The notes under the pieces were generated by a model that made no database searches, was not told the DNA's origin, and saw nothing but the letters and a program-made list of their open reading frames with translations. Below are positions 38,274 through 50,300 of a DNA stretch of 64,000 nt, in pieces. Each line of letters opens with the position of its first letter. Position 1 is the first letter of the stretch. Position numbers and translations under genes: made by a program. This DNA is from CAKRJP01 sp963634745 (GTDB lineage: Bacteria > Bacillota > Clostridia > Lachnospirales > Lachnospiraceae), in NCBI GenBank assembly GCA_963634745.1, contig CAVHCX010000004.1, positions 1-64,000 of the forward strand. The letters are read 5' to 3'.

Positions 38274-39713
38274 TTAAATATCTGGCTCATCGGTATCGTG
38301 ATTTTGATGTCCCTTAAATATAGGGGTCCATTCTTCTTCCCCTTTTGTGCTAATTATATCAGGGGTATCCTCAACGGGCGAATAAATGACAACCCCCGCC
38401 ACGTCTTCTGTCTGTTTCCATTGGAAAGATATTGTGTCTGGTTGGTTGAAATAAAAATCCTTGGGGGTGTTGCTACCACTAAAAAGATGAACGATCCAAG
38501 ACTGTCCTTTAATATCCCTTAATAATTTTGGGTTTTTTGAAGAAACAAATTGTCTCCACTGCTGGAGCATTTTTATTCTTTCGTTTGTAGACATCGGAGC
38601 GACTCGACTCCCCCGCAGCCTTTCTATATAATCATGAGCGCGTCCTCGATTATATGGAATTATTTCTTCCCCTAATAGTGCGCTGACCTCCCCTGAAACA
38701 TAATTAGACTCCCCAAAACCAATCTTGGGGAATTGCCCCAGCGTCTGGAATTCGTTTCGAGAAATGTTCTGGGTTTGCGCCCCCGTCTCCAACGAATACT
38801 TAAATAACCAAACTTGATCAAGATTTACCTTGTATGCATTCTTAACAATCGGAATATCGTCGTCATATTCAGAGGGTTCTAGCTCACAAATACTCCACGC
38901 ATCCCAAAACACAGGAACAGGCTCTCCATATTTGTTTGCTGTCTTCAGAGTTCCCTTTATTATCTTCCCTTGCCCTTCATATTTATCGTCGGGCTTCCAG
39001 ACGTAGTATTTCTTGCTTGAAGTAGAAACTCCATTTGCAAAGATTTGCGTCACTTTATCGGGAATGTCGTCATTATTATTTGATAATGAATCAGCAGGAT
39101 ACATGATATATTGATAGCTGTGCCCGCTTGCAATGTTGAAATCATAGAAATAATTCAAGCTGCTTTTGATCGCGACAGGCTCCCAAGGCCCCTTATAAAC
39201 ACGAGCATTGTCAACCAACACATAACGTTGATCGGTATATTGGTAGCATAATTTAGTCACCCCATCAATATAGCACCAACCATTGCGGGGAGAGATCATT
39301 TCGGTATGTGCAGCATCTTTATAAAAATAATAATGCAACCCATCTGGCGAATAATAATATCCTATCACTTTTTTCCCAGGCCTTTCGTATACCTCATATT
39401 CTCTGCGATACACAGAATAATGATTCCCGCTCTGGGAGGAGAGGGCACACATTCCTTGATAATTTGTTAAATCAAAACTGTCATCCTTTGTATAATTTTG
39501 AATCATCGGGGATGTATTTTTTGACAATTCATTATCTTTATATTCCGGAAAAATTTCGTTGTAAGGGGCTTTTCCTCCTGACCACGAACTTATTTTCATT
39601 TCATCCGCATTATAGGCTGAAAACACATTAAAATATGATATTTTAATTTGGCCGTCATGGTATGCATCGGACACCCCTCCCCCAAATTTTACAGCAAAGC
39701 GTCTAGTCGCCAT
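38274..39713 (-). CDS. Tail-tip structural protein
   Basis: A 479-residue, Tyr-rich beta protein, no enzyme motif seen. The middle has many aromatic repeats (YYYSPDGLHYYFYKDAAH). A helical segment with ERIKMLQQWRQFVSSKNPKL lies near residue 390. Its position between the 1466-residue protein and the hub makes it a baseplate or distal-tail component. Confidence 0.65.
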   Translation of the reverse strand: MATRRFAVKFGGGVSDAYHDGQIKISYFNVFSAYNADEMKISSWSGGKAPYNEIFPEYKDNELSKNTSPMIQNYTKDDSFDLTNYQGMCALSSQSGNHYSVYRREYEVYERPGKKVIGYYYSPDGLHYYFYKDAAHTEMISPRNGWCYIDGVTKLCYQYTDQRYVLVDNARVYKGPWEPVAIKSSLNYFYDFNIASGHSYQYIMYPADSLSNNNDDIPDKVTQIFANGVSTSSKKYYVWKPDDKYEGQGKIIKGTLKTANKYGEPVPVFWDAWSICELEPSEYDDDIPIVKNAYKVNLDQVWLFKYSLETGAQTQNISRNEFQTLGQFPKIGFGESNYVSGEVSALLGEEIIPYNRGRAHDYIERLRGSRVAPMSTNERIKMLQQWRQFVSSKNPKLLRDIKGQSWIVHLFSGSNTPKDFYFNQPDTISFQWKQTEDVAGVVIYSPVEDTPDIISTKGEEEWTPIFKGHQNHDTDEPDI

Positions 39714-39716
39714 ATA

Positions 39717-42700
39717 TTACACCTCCTTGATTTGTTCAATCGAAATCGTTCCATAAGCGCCATCAGTTCCGAAAGAAACAAGAGACCCTATTTCGTCCCC
39801 CTCTTCGTCGTCTATTACCTGTGTAACAACTGGGACAGACCCCGTCGTCGTCAACTCATTATACAATCCATCAACATCCACAATTTTGCACAAAATATGA
39901 TATGACAGGTTATCAAGAGTGTAATGTCTATCCATCGCAGTAATAATCTCAACATGTTTCTCGGAAGAATCAACATCTTCCCAATTTTCAGGGGAAGACG
40001 AGGTTCCTGTCCCATCGCGCCAAAACCAGTCAGACTCTTTGATGACGCTTGTGTCACCATCAGAACCAGGCCAACATAATACCCCATCCAATGAGCCATA
40101 TGTGCGATCTGAATTTAAGAACTGTTGAACAAGGGCTCCCCCCAAAAACACTTCTTTAGCGGCCGGATTTGCTAGTAAAGGCCTGTCTTCTACCCAATAA
40201 GTGAAATATTTTGAAGTGCCACTGTCGGCTTTTACCAGGCACAAATTTCCTAAAGCATATTCTCCGCCCGTATAACATATTTTATTTTCGTCTCTTCTTA
40301 TATACAAGGGGGTATCTAGCTGAAGATGCAAGTATTCATAATCCTCTCCCATATAAGAATCATCTGTTCCAACAACACTTTGCAATTGCAAATAATATCT
40401 CGTTTTTAAAGATGAAGTAATAGGGAACAATTCAATTCCAGGCAATTTTACTGTTTTCTGATATGAGGCAGGAGACGTTCCCTCAATGGCATCATAAGCT
40501 TCGATAATAAATAATATGGTGTTCCTCTCGGTATTCACCGCCCCCTCCGCAGTAATGTTGTCTTGGGTTTTAAATCTAAATTCAATATATCCGCCCTTGT
40601 TGTTCGTTTTCCCTGTTAGGGTAGTATAAGGATCCTGTATGCCATCCCAATCTTTCCCTTGGACTTGCCACGAGAGAATGTCTCCACAGAAATTATCCAT
40701 TAAGGTGACTTGCGTTTCAAAATACAGTTCATTTTTTGCGGATCCTGTCTCGGCGTTTTTCTGTGTGGTCAGCGTCAGCGCGAAATCAGACTCCCCCTTA
40801 TGACTATTATCGACCTTATTAAAATATGTATAATAATTAACCCCATATTTTTCTGCCCTGCTTAATACGTCAGCGTAGGCGCCATCACCATCTTCTCCTT
40901 TGATAGTGGACCCGGCGCTATAATCGACCAAAACAGCTTGGGAACCATTTTTCCCTGTGATAAACGCAGAATTTTCTTTGTACAGAATGCCGCCATCCCA
41001 GTACATTGAATAAGCGGAACAATATTTGTAGTCAACTCCGGTATCTGCCATTCCCAATACTCGATATGCCGGTATTAGCATACCGTTATCTTGCCATTCT
41101 AATCTAATTGCCTGGACATCACAGTCAAAATCGGCGGTCAACGGGAAACCGAGTGTCATCGGTTCCGCCTGCACAACAAGCAATTTTAGGGTGTACTGCA
41201 GTGTGTTATCAAGCTCATCCTCAACATACACGGTAGCATAATAAACAGAAGAACCACTATCACTTTCATCATCACTCAACCCATAAAAGACAACTGACAT
41301 ATCTTTATCGTATTTTTTCCCTGTGTCTTGCAACAAAGTGCCATTGGAATCATACAATGTCCAACGATAACTTTCCCACGAGCTACCCGTATACTGCTTG
41401 TACTGCGCGGACAATTTTACCGAACGCCCCGTAACGGCTGAAGCGGCAGTATATGAAACAGATGTCGAATTTTCCTTCTTAATCATAGCCAAATCACTAT
41501 ATTCTAAGCTATTTTTATATAAGACAAGGTAAGGCGTCTCATCTATATAAAAGGGATTTTCATCTGATGTCCTAAAGTGTGTTCTTAGTTCATATCTCCA
41601 GGGGGTGCCATCAACAGATGATTTTTCGGCGACAAGAGACGACGGTGACAACAAAGCCTCGTGCCTAATACAATACAAAATTGTATTCACGGCCTTGATC
41701 GAGAGCCATGGCGTCATCACATTCTCTTCGTTACTTTTTACCATGTGTCCTTGTGTGAGTTTAAGTTTCATGCCAGCCTGTACCAATAAGCTTGGAGAAA
41801 TATATGTATAGTTTGCGCTGTTCTTTAAAACTTTCGCAGTGTGCAAATCCCAGCATGGGACAATAGAAGGGAATCTAAAAACACGTTGGGAATGAATAAT
41901 ACCATGAGTAAAATAAGTATAATCACCGGCGTCAGGGGTTAATGCTCCGTCTTTGGTGTAGTCTTCCCAAGTTCCCTCTCCTCCTTCTGCAGTAGAAGCC
42001 CCGTTAGAGGTAACTCTTTTAACAGAACCGTCTGAACAAAGAACGATATTACCGTTCTGTAAATACTCTCCGTCAACAATGCCATCGGTAGGATACACAG
42101 AGCTATCTGAAAAGAAGTCATAAGTTCTATTATCTTTCAATTTATTCTGGAAAAGCAAAATAGGTAGCTCCGTTGTAAAGCCAAGGCCGCTATCTCCCGT
42201 TGTGGACGATAAAGGATTCCACAAAGTATAAGTTCCTGCCTGTGCCAGAGATTGCTGATTGGTCCCACCGAGAGATCCTTTTCTAACATAAATAATTTTA
42301 CCAATATACGCGCTCCATGAAGTATAAGAGGCGGCACGCTCGAGACAGTGATAAGTCTGATTGTTATGGCTAAGAGTGTAATATCTATACACACCATTCC
42401 GATAGCTAAAATTTGTCGAGGCGCCCGCAGAGCTTTGATGTGTCAGCAATACTTTTTCCCCGGAAGCGATTCCAGTCAACGCCGGTGGCAAAGATCCCAC
42501 CCCAACAACAAGTAAACGATTAGTTACAGGGACTTCTTTTTCCCACTCTTCCTCTGACCCGTATTGTTGATAGTCCGAAGAAGACTCTACTTTGGTACTA
42601 TAAAATAATATCTCGACATTTTCACTAAAACCATAATCAACGATGTCTGTATCTAAAATAGCACTCTCTTGGTTAGAATGCTTAAAAAATTGTGCGTGAG

Positions 42701-44117
42701 TTGCGTTATTTAAAACCCCAGCATCAAAACCGCTTGTTTCAGGATAAACATAACCATAAGTTTCGGTGTATGATTTTACATAATTACGATTTCCGTTAAA
42801 AATTCCGATGTCTTGCCCCTCCGGAATATTGCTAAGATCAATATAACGAGTCTGTAGCACAAGCGTATCTGATTTCAACCCGGGAAGAATAGCATCCTCA
42901 TTTAATTCCCCATTGGCCAAAAATGCTTCGTCACTCGCAATTTGGATGCGCTCTGTACACGAACCGCAAATGGCCCCGGCCCCTATAGTCGTATCCCAAT
43001 TCTCATTTTCCGCATGTTGATAATCAGCCACCATTGGCGTCCCAGAAATACTACAAGTACCCTGATACAGCGTAATTTCCCACTTATAGGTTCCCCCTGA
43101 GACTCCTAAATTGGGGATTGGGTTTCCTTGATAATCGCACCACAAACTATCTTCTGCTGATCCAGGAGCAATATATTCCGTAATCATGTTACTTGAATCG
43201 GTTTTCCAATTCGTGTTATGGAATTTGTCAGCTTTGCTGACTGTTGTAATATTTTCCCCCGAAGTCTTTAAAGCAGTATTCCAAGAAGATAAAGGGCGCA
43301 ACAAAGTTGTGATAACAGAATCATTGACAACTTTGGAAACATAATAAAAACCAACAATTGTGGCGTCGGCGGCGGAGTCTGAAGCAACAAAAATAATCTG
43401 ATTTGTGGAAATTAGTTCTCCATCAAGTTCAATACGATTTTCTCCGTTGTCACACGCATAAAGGAATTTCGCAGAAGCGTCTGCGTCATCAACTACATAC
43501 ACCACCCCATCATTCGAATCAGTAGATGTTGCAACATAATACATATTATAATCTGTCTTGACTTTCTCTGGCGTTTCTGTCTGCGTATAAAAATTTACCA
43601 TTCTTACTGGCCATTTGTACTTCAGGCATTTTTCCCCTGGAATAGAAGAATTGTCAATCTCCCAATTGGCAAGGTTTTCTGGGAAATCCAAAGAAAAACC
43701 GCCCTGGGAAGCCAAAGACTCTGTTAAAATAATATGATCCGCCATAAACTGCGGTTTATAATAGATGGCATTATGAGTCGTTAATTTTTGATTGTAATAC
43801 GACTGGAAAAACGGCAACTGTAAATAAGTACCATTAATTCCTGAATTAATGCCCTCACTATTATAAATATCAAGCATGTTATCTGACTGCAATTCTTTAA
43901 GAGGTGAAACATACCCTTTTACACTCTCCCTCGGAAAAATTTGTTTATTATCCCCATCTAGAAGCCTAATTTTATACCCTGTTACCTTTTTATTAGAAGT
44001 GTCCACCTTACATTTAAGATACTGGACCGGATAATCATCATAGTCGCCTGTCCTCGCAACTCTTATATCTATGGAATTTAAGAACGGATAACAATACGTA
44101 CTTTTATATACTGCCAT
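39717..44117 (-). CDS. Large tail-tip protein with Ig-like repeats
   Basis: A 1466-residue protein. It is beta-rich throughout, with repeated Thr/Ser/Tyr strands and an Ig-like stretch near residues 880-1010 (SVKLSAQYKQYTGSSWESYR, DSGSSVYYATVYVED). No peptidase or lytic motif is seen. The ATG is preceded by AAGGAGG. It directly follows the tape-measure gene in transcription, the usual place of distal-tail and hub proteins, and with its size could form a large tip or side fibre. Confidence 0.7.
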   Translation of the reverse strand: MAVYKSTYCYPFLNSIDIRVARTGDYDDYPVQYLKCKVDTSNKKVTGYKIRLLDGDNKQIFPRESVKGYVSPLKELQSDNMLDIYNSEGINSGINGTYLQLPFFQSYYNQKLTTHNAIYYKPQFMADHIILTESLASQGGFSLDFPENLANWEIDNSSIPGEKCLKYKWPVRMVNFYTQTETPEKVKTDYNMYYVATSTDSNDGVVYVVDDADASAKFLYACDNGENRIELDGELISTNQIIFVASDSAADATIVGFYYVSKVVNDSVITTLLRPLSSWNTALKTSGENITTVSKADKFHNTNWKTDSSNMITEYIAPGSAEDSLWCDYQGNPIPNLGVSGGTYKWEITLYQGTCSISGTPMVADYQHAENENWDTTIGAGAICGSCTERIQIASDEAFLANGELNEDAILPGLKSDTLVLQTRYIDLSNIPEGQDIGIFNGNRNYVKSYTETYGYVYPETSGFDAGVLNNATHAQFFKHSNQESAILDTDIVDYGFSENVEILFYSTKVESSSDYQQYGSEEEWEKEVPVTNRLLVVGVGSLPPALTGIASGEKVLLTHQSSAGASTNFSYRNGVYRYYTLSHNNQTYHCLERAASYTSWSAYIGKIIYVRKGSLGGTNQQSLAQAGTYTLWNPLSSTTGDSGLGFTTELPILLFQNKLKDNRTYDFFSDSSVYPTDGIVDGEYLQNGNIVLCSDGSVKRVTSNGASTAEGGEGTWEDYTKDGALTPDAGDYTYFTHGIIHSQRVFRFPSIVPCWDLHTAKVLKNSANYTYISPSLLVQAGMKLKLTQGHMVKSNEENVMTPWLSIKAVNTILYCIRHEALLSPSSLVAEKSSVDGTPWRYELRTHFRTSDENPFYIDETPYLVLYKNSLEYSDLAMIKKENSTSVSYTAASAVTGRSVKLSAQYKQYTGSSWESYRWTLYDSNGTLLQDTGKKYDKDMSVVFYGLSDDESDSGSSVYYATVYVEDELDNTLQYTLKLLVVQAEPMTLGFPLTADFDCDVQAIRLEWQDNGMLIPAYRVLGMADTGVDYKYCSAYSMYWDGGILYKENSAFITGKNGSQAVLVDYSAGSTIKGEDGDGAYADVLSRAEKYGVNYYTYFNKVDNSHKGESDFALTLTTQKNAETGSAKNELYFETQVTLMDNFCGDILSWQVQGKDWDGIQDPYTTLTGKTNNKGGYIEFRFKTQDNITAEGAVNTERNTILFIIEAYDAIEGTSPASYQKTVKLPGIELFPITSSLKTRYYLQLQSVVGTDDSYMGEDYEYLHLQLDTPLYIRRDENKICYTGGEYALGNLCLVKADSGTSKYFTYWVEDRPLLANPAAKEVFLGGALVQQFLNSDRTYGSLDGVLCWPGSDGDTSVIKESDWFWRDGTGTSSSPENWEDVDSSEKHVEIITAMDRHYTLDNLSYHILCKIVDVDGLYNELTTTGSVPVVTQVIDDEEGDEIGSLVSFGTDGAYGTISIEQIKEV

Positions 44118-44360
44118 GGTTTTTCCTCCTTATTTATTTTGTCTCTTATTGCCAATAAAATTTCTTTTTGTAAAATTTTTGAGCGGCTAGAGACGCAACT
44201 ATTCTTGTCTTGATAAAATATACTATCCAAGTCATAACGCGTTTTGTAGATCGTTTAAAACCGTAACACACATTAACAAGACAAGGATATTCCAAGGGGT
44301 GGCCCCATGAGGTGCCACCCCGCTTATTTAATACTCCAGCTTATTTTATTTACCAATTGC
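44118..44360 (-). other. Intergenic leader with a strong stem-loop
   Basis: A 243-base gap in the tail module. GGGGTGGC (44296-44303) pairs with GCCACCCC (44314-44321) around a ten-base loop; no T run follows on the minus strand. A 29-codon hydrophobic-then-basic frame (starting MTWIVYFIK) exists but has no ribosome site. The stem may mark processing or attenuation between the tape-measure and tip genes. Confidence 0.5.
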
Positions 44361-47300
44361 TTATCTGTTTAAATTTTTTGTAAGAGCGACTCGTGATTTT
44401 AAATCGCTAACAAATTTGTCAACATCAAATGAACCATCAGGATTCATTGTAATGTTTAACGTGTTGACGTTTAAAGACTCGTCTGTCGTCGAATTAAGCG
44501 AATTTTGCTGCAATCTATCAGGAATCATATTGGTCATTAAAGTGCGAGAAATCGCCGGTGCAATTTCTCCAAGTTCCCAAAGATTCTTGGTGATGTCAGC
44601 AGGAATTATTCCCGTATGAGAGGGGAGAGCCGTGATTGTTCCAGAAGGTGTGACAATTGCTTCAGTTCCAAATTCATTGATCAGAGTTTTGCCAGACCCC
44701 TTGATATCGAGAGCCCCCGTTGCAGCTGCTTCTTGGACAGTGTCTTGTAGCCAATGCCACCCATCAGAAGAGGAAACGACAGAAAGACCGTTGTAGTTTG
44801 TTTCGTCTACGTCTTCATAGTCAAAAGTAGCCTCCCCCGTTTCATCGTCAATATAAGCAGACCCCTTCGGAGACTTAACAATATTTTTAGTCCCCACAAT
44901 CGGGTGCAAACCACCGCCAGAATCAACATAAACGGCGTTCTCGCCTGATTTACTACCAATAATGAAGTTTCCTGACGAAAAGCTGGAATTTTGAAGAATT
45001 CTTTGCAAATAGGTTAGGAAGTTCGTATCTGTAGTTTTGTCATAGGCCAGACGGGCATCATTCTTTGTCTTTAAGGCATTTCCTTTAGAATCCCAAAGAA
45101 TTGCCTTCCCTTTTTTAATATTATCAAATATATCACCAAGAACCGTTGTGCTGTATTGAGCTTCTGACAACTTGATTTCTCCGGAATACTTCTTAGTAGG
45201 ACTATCGGGATCTGTCAGCAAAACCGTTTGAATAATATCATATTTCATTTTATTGTAGTCAGACGACTGACCCGCTTCCCAGGCCGTCTTATCTCCCGCT
45301 ACAGTTTTAGTTGTCCCGCTTAAGCCCCCATAAGAAGAAATGTCACTCTCTGTGACGCCAACCTTCTTGGCATTTGACATGGTTTCCTGGTATTTCGCAA
45401 GAGCTGTATTATATTCCTTAGAATTTGTCGGCTGCTTCTGCAGATTCTCCCAGTCAGTTTGCAACTGACTAAGAGCTTCTTCTTTATTACTAAAACCGCC
45501 ATTCAAATCCTTATTAATAAGATCGTTTAGGGCATAAGAGATCCCTCCAATACCATCTTTAATCGCAGCAAACACGTTGTCCGACCCTTTCCCCGCAAGC
45601 CCATCTACAAAGCTTTCGTATAATTTTTGTAGATTTTCAGCGTTCTGTTCACTGTAAATATTTGAAACCTTTTCCTTTTCTCGCTCAAGTTCTGCAATCT
45701 GAGCCTCCAAAGAAGAAACAGTTTTTTCGTTTTCGACAGAAGTCAAATTTTCCTGGGCTTCCAAGACGGCTTCTTGGTCACTTTCATATACCCAGCCAAC
45801 TCCCATTCTATAAACACGTTTCTTTTCTTTTTGAGCATCTTCAAGCTTTAACTTAGCTTCAATCAACTTATTTTCATATTCTCTCTGACTATTAATCTGC
45901 TCAAGCGCTTCTTTTTGTGCAGTAAGATTGTTAATCTCGTTGTCATAAACGGTCGTCTGCGCTTCAATGATCTGATCATAGTAATCTTTCAGATAATCAG
46001 ATGTGAGTTCTGTTCCCTCTAGCGTAGCCATCAATGTGTTATAGACGGCTTTCCCTTCGGCACTAAGCTCACCTGTGTCCGCATTATACTGCCCCTTTAA
46101 CCAAGAAATGACATCCGAGAAACTAGACATGCTCGTCGAAGACTTCAGTAATTCCTCCGCCTCTGAACCACCGTTTTCTTTTAACAATTTAGCATAAAAA
46201 TCGTCTTCCACAGTTGAGAAATAAGTCTCGCTATCAATCACATCGTTGTACTGGGCTTGAATAGCAACTTCACTCAACTCTCGGAGTTTTTCTGTTATTT
46301 TGCCTAAGAGCGTCGGAGTATCGCTCATATATGCAATTAATTCAGGGAACTCACTGACAATTGTGTTCATCCACTCTGAGGCTTTCCCTGCGCCAGAAAC
46401 AATATCCCCAACAAGATCCATGAAATCTCCGACGCGGCTCTGTAATTCAGTTGATGTCATTAAAGTCTCAGAGTATGTCAGGTCACCATATTTGTCCTTG
46501 ACGCGCTCCAACTCATCGACAGTGACGCCAAGCGAGGTGGCGAAATTTTTCATTAAATCGGTGACCCACTTCGTCTCACCATACTTATCGCGGAGCTTTA
46601 AAATTTCGTTTAATGTATACACCTCACCAGAAAGGACTGCGTTAATTTCCTCATCACCTTGCTTTCGCAACTTAGCCATAACATAACTGCGCCCAGAATC
46701 TGACAAAGTTGTATGCTCCGCATCCTCCCAAATTTCTTGGTCATAAAGACCTCCACTCTCTTCGATGGCTTTCGCATATGCTAACAAGATCTCATCGATT
46801 CCAAGGTCTTTTAACTGCGCCTTAGATGCGTCTTCAAGGTACAAAGAATTACCATCTTTACCCTCTACTTTAGCACTTATTAATGCTTCCTGCAAAGTGA
46901 TGTCGTCCATTTCGTCAAGCATTTGATTTGTGATGCTTATCTGTTCTTCAAGAGCGGCAAGCAGCTTTTCTCCGTTTGCTACAATTTCAGCGTTACCCTC
47001 TTCGTCAATTTCAGCGCGGGCCGCGTTCACCTGCTCCGTCACTTCCACAATGCGTTCGGCGTTAGTTTTTTCTCTCCAGTCGGAATTTTCAGCATACTTT
47101 TGTCGGCTTTCTTCATTTTTTGCCTCTGCCGCATCTATGCCGGCTTTTATTCCAACTCCAGCTCCAGCAATAGCCCCCGCAATAAGGAGAACCCACCCCA
47201 CGGGATTCCATGAGTTTACAACCCCCAGGCCAACCATTCCTCCGGCAATCAATGCACCTGCCCCTGCACCGGCAGCAGTTGACGCTAATCCAACGCCAAT

Positions 47301-50300
47301 GCCCGTGCCGACACCAGCGCCAGACATTTTATATCCCGCATAATCTGCATATGTATCGTTTGTGCTGGTTTGAGAATTGTATAACTGGGATGCATATTTA
47401 TTGCCAATCTGAGCTTTCTCTGCTTTTAACTGTGCCAAACGCAACTCACGATATGCGTCTGCCGAATCTTCCGTATTCTCTTTAATACGAGACAAAACAT
47501 CGTAAATAGAAGTGTCCCCTCCTAAATATTGCTGAAGCAGAGCACGGGTGTCTTCACTATCTTCTGCAAAGATTTCTTTTGCAAAAGACTCGATCGAATC
47601 GTAAAACTCTGTTGTCCCCCAGTCAGCGTCTCCGATTGCACTAAGACTGGTATTTAAAGAATTTAAAGAAGAAATGTTTTTATTCGCCTCAGAAGTCTGA
47701 GCGTTCGCCCTATCTCTCTCTTCGTCATAAGCACCAGCTATGTGGTCTGCAACAGCCGTGCCAATGGTCCCCAAGACAGTTCCAATAATAGGAATTCCAG
47801 AGAAAAGATTCAATATGGACGCACTTGTCGCCCCCAACTTTTGGGCATTCTCACTGCTTTCTACGGTTTCTCCATTATACTTGTGCGTGGTTGCTGCTGT
47901 AGAAAATTGCGTAACAGCAGAAGTTATCCCCGCGGAAAGCATACTGAATCCGCTCAAAAGAGAAGAATAATTGGATTTCAATTTAAGTCCAAGGCTATCC
48001 TTGGAGTCACCATCATTAGCAGCACCATTTACCGAGGCGTTTGACACACTGGCTTCCTGTTGTGCGGCCTCTTTAACCTGATCTTTGTATGCCGCTTCAA
48101 GTTTGGCATCATCAAGTAAATTGGCTTTCTCCATCTTTTCCAAACTGGAATAGCTGAGAGTTCCTTGTTTTTGAGCCTGCTCCAGTTCCGCGTCTGTTAA
48201 CACACCATTTTTTTTAGCCTCTTCGAGCTGGGCCTTCGTTACAACACCCGCCTTCTCTAAGGCTTCAAGATTTGCCTGATCTGCAACCGCCTCTTTGTTC
48301 GCGGCTTCCTCTGCGGCGATCTTTGCGATTTTCTCTTTAAAAGCCACCTCTTGTTCCTCAGCCTCGACCTTCTCTTCCTCAATCGCCTCCTGCTCCTCGG
48401 CTTCTGTCTTCTCTTCCGCAGTCGCTTCTTGTTCCTTTCCCTTTCGATGTTTTTTAGATTTCCTCTTCCCAAAAAGCTCGGACAATCCCCTACCGATGCT
48501 TCCTTCTTCAGCCCAGCTGCCTGTCTTAAGCTGCTTAGACAATGCTTCTCCTGCATAATTAAGAACAGAACGGCCTTGTAATGCTCGGAAACCAATCACA
48601 CCCGCTGCTATTGTTGGAAGATATTTGAAAACTTTTTCCAGGACGTTTATCAATCCCGTGCCTATTTTTGTTAGATCTGTTAAAAGCTTATTAAAGCCTG
48701 AACTGTTAACAAGCCCCTCAATAACAGCAGTCATTTCGTTCTTAGCAGCAGTATAAGAATCCAAATAAGACTGATATTTAGTCTCGGCCGTGCCGGTCGC
48801 GTTTTGGGAAGTCTCAAGGAATCCTTTGTAGGAGTCATAGTTCTCAAGTAAGACAAGGAAGTCTTCCTGTTGGCGGCTTCCAGCGAACGCATTCGCAATT
48901 GCCTTCTTACTTACATTATCAAGCGTCCCCCATTTATCTGCAATATCATCAAGGACGTCATCAAAATCCCTGAATTCAAGATTTGTGTCTCTCATCGAGA
49001 CCCCCAACTTATTAAGAACTTTCTCAACATCATTCAAACTATTATCAGAGGCATCCACCCCCGTACTATCAAGATTAAGAGAATTATAAGCCGAGGCCTT
49101 GACATTACTATAACGAGACAGGATCGTCTTCAAAGCTGTACCAACGCTTGAACCAGACTGTTGCGTAACATCGGCAATTGTCGCGACATAGGCCGCTGCC
49201 TGGTCGAGATTAACACCACTGGTTGTGGCAATATTGGCAAATTCAGACAGACCTTCTGCGATATCTCCCGCAGAAGTCGCAGCATCAACGTCAAGAGCCG
49301 TAAGCTTATCAACAATAGACATTGCCTCTGAGGCCTCCATCTTAAAGCCTTTCATAGCACTTGTAAGATCTTTGGTCGCGGTTGTTGAATCGATCATACC
49401 AAGTTTACTCAAATACATCGAGGACTGGACAAGGTCATTAACCTCCGCGACATTATATCCCTGTCGCAGCCATTCTGTCGCAGCAGAAGTCACTTCTGTC
49501 GTTGTAACGCCAAGTTTTTCTGCGAGTTCAGAATAGCTATCGACCATATCTTTTGCTCCAGACTGACTTTCTCCTGTAACAATTCGTAAATTGGTTACGG
49601 CGGAGTCAAGCTGTTTCGCCTTATTGACAATATCCGACAAAGCTTTCTTGATCTTTTGTAATCCGGTTGCCAACAAGCCGCCAGAGATCATGCGATAAGA
49701 CCAGGACATCGTTGTTGAATCAATTCCCAAAAAATCGACAGGTGATTCGGCGTTATCAACATATCTCCCGTTTTTAGTATGCTTTAATTTCCACAGATTG
49801 TTTTCAAGATCTGCTTTCTTTTTCGCCTTCTCATTTCCAGCTTTAGTATACCCTTCATACCCCTCTATTTCAGGGAGCATTTCTCCCATAAAAGCCCGCT
49901 GCTCCAATAAATTGTCAAGCTCAGCCTGTAGAATTGCAATTTCCTGGGCACTTTTATTTTCCGGGTTTTCAATATCCTGGCGTGTCTTCCAAATCTGGTT
50001 GTCTAGATTGCCTGCAGATTTATAAACGCCATAGGCTTTGTCGAAGAAGGCTTTTCCTTTCTTCCATTCGTCAAGTTTAAATTGGCGGGACGTCTCTTTC
50101 TTAATACGGTCTTTATCGTCCTGATTTAGATGATAAGCTCTCAGTCTGTCTTCGTTGACTCCCTCTTTCCACTCTCCTTTATCGTTCAAGAGATCTTCTT
50201 CAGCGTCTTTTTGTCTTGTGCCCTCCAAACTGAGTTCCGCAGCAAGCTCACTCGCGTTTATCCTTGCGTCTTCTTTTTGGTCATCTGTCAGATACTCACT

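Noticed and set aside
47740..48600. Plus-strand open frames opposite the tape-measure gene and other large genes
   Set aside because: They are antisense frames of repetitive, biased coding sequence with no ribosome sites or recognisable domains.
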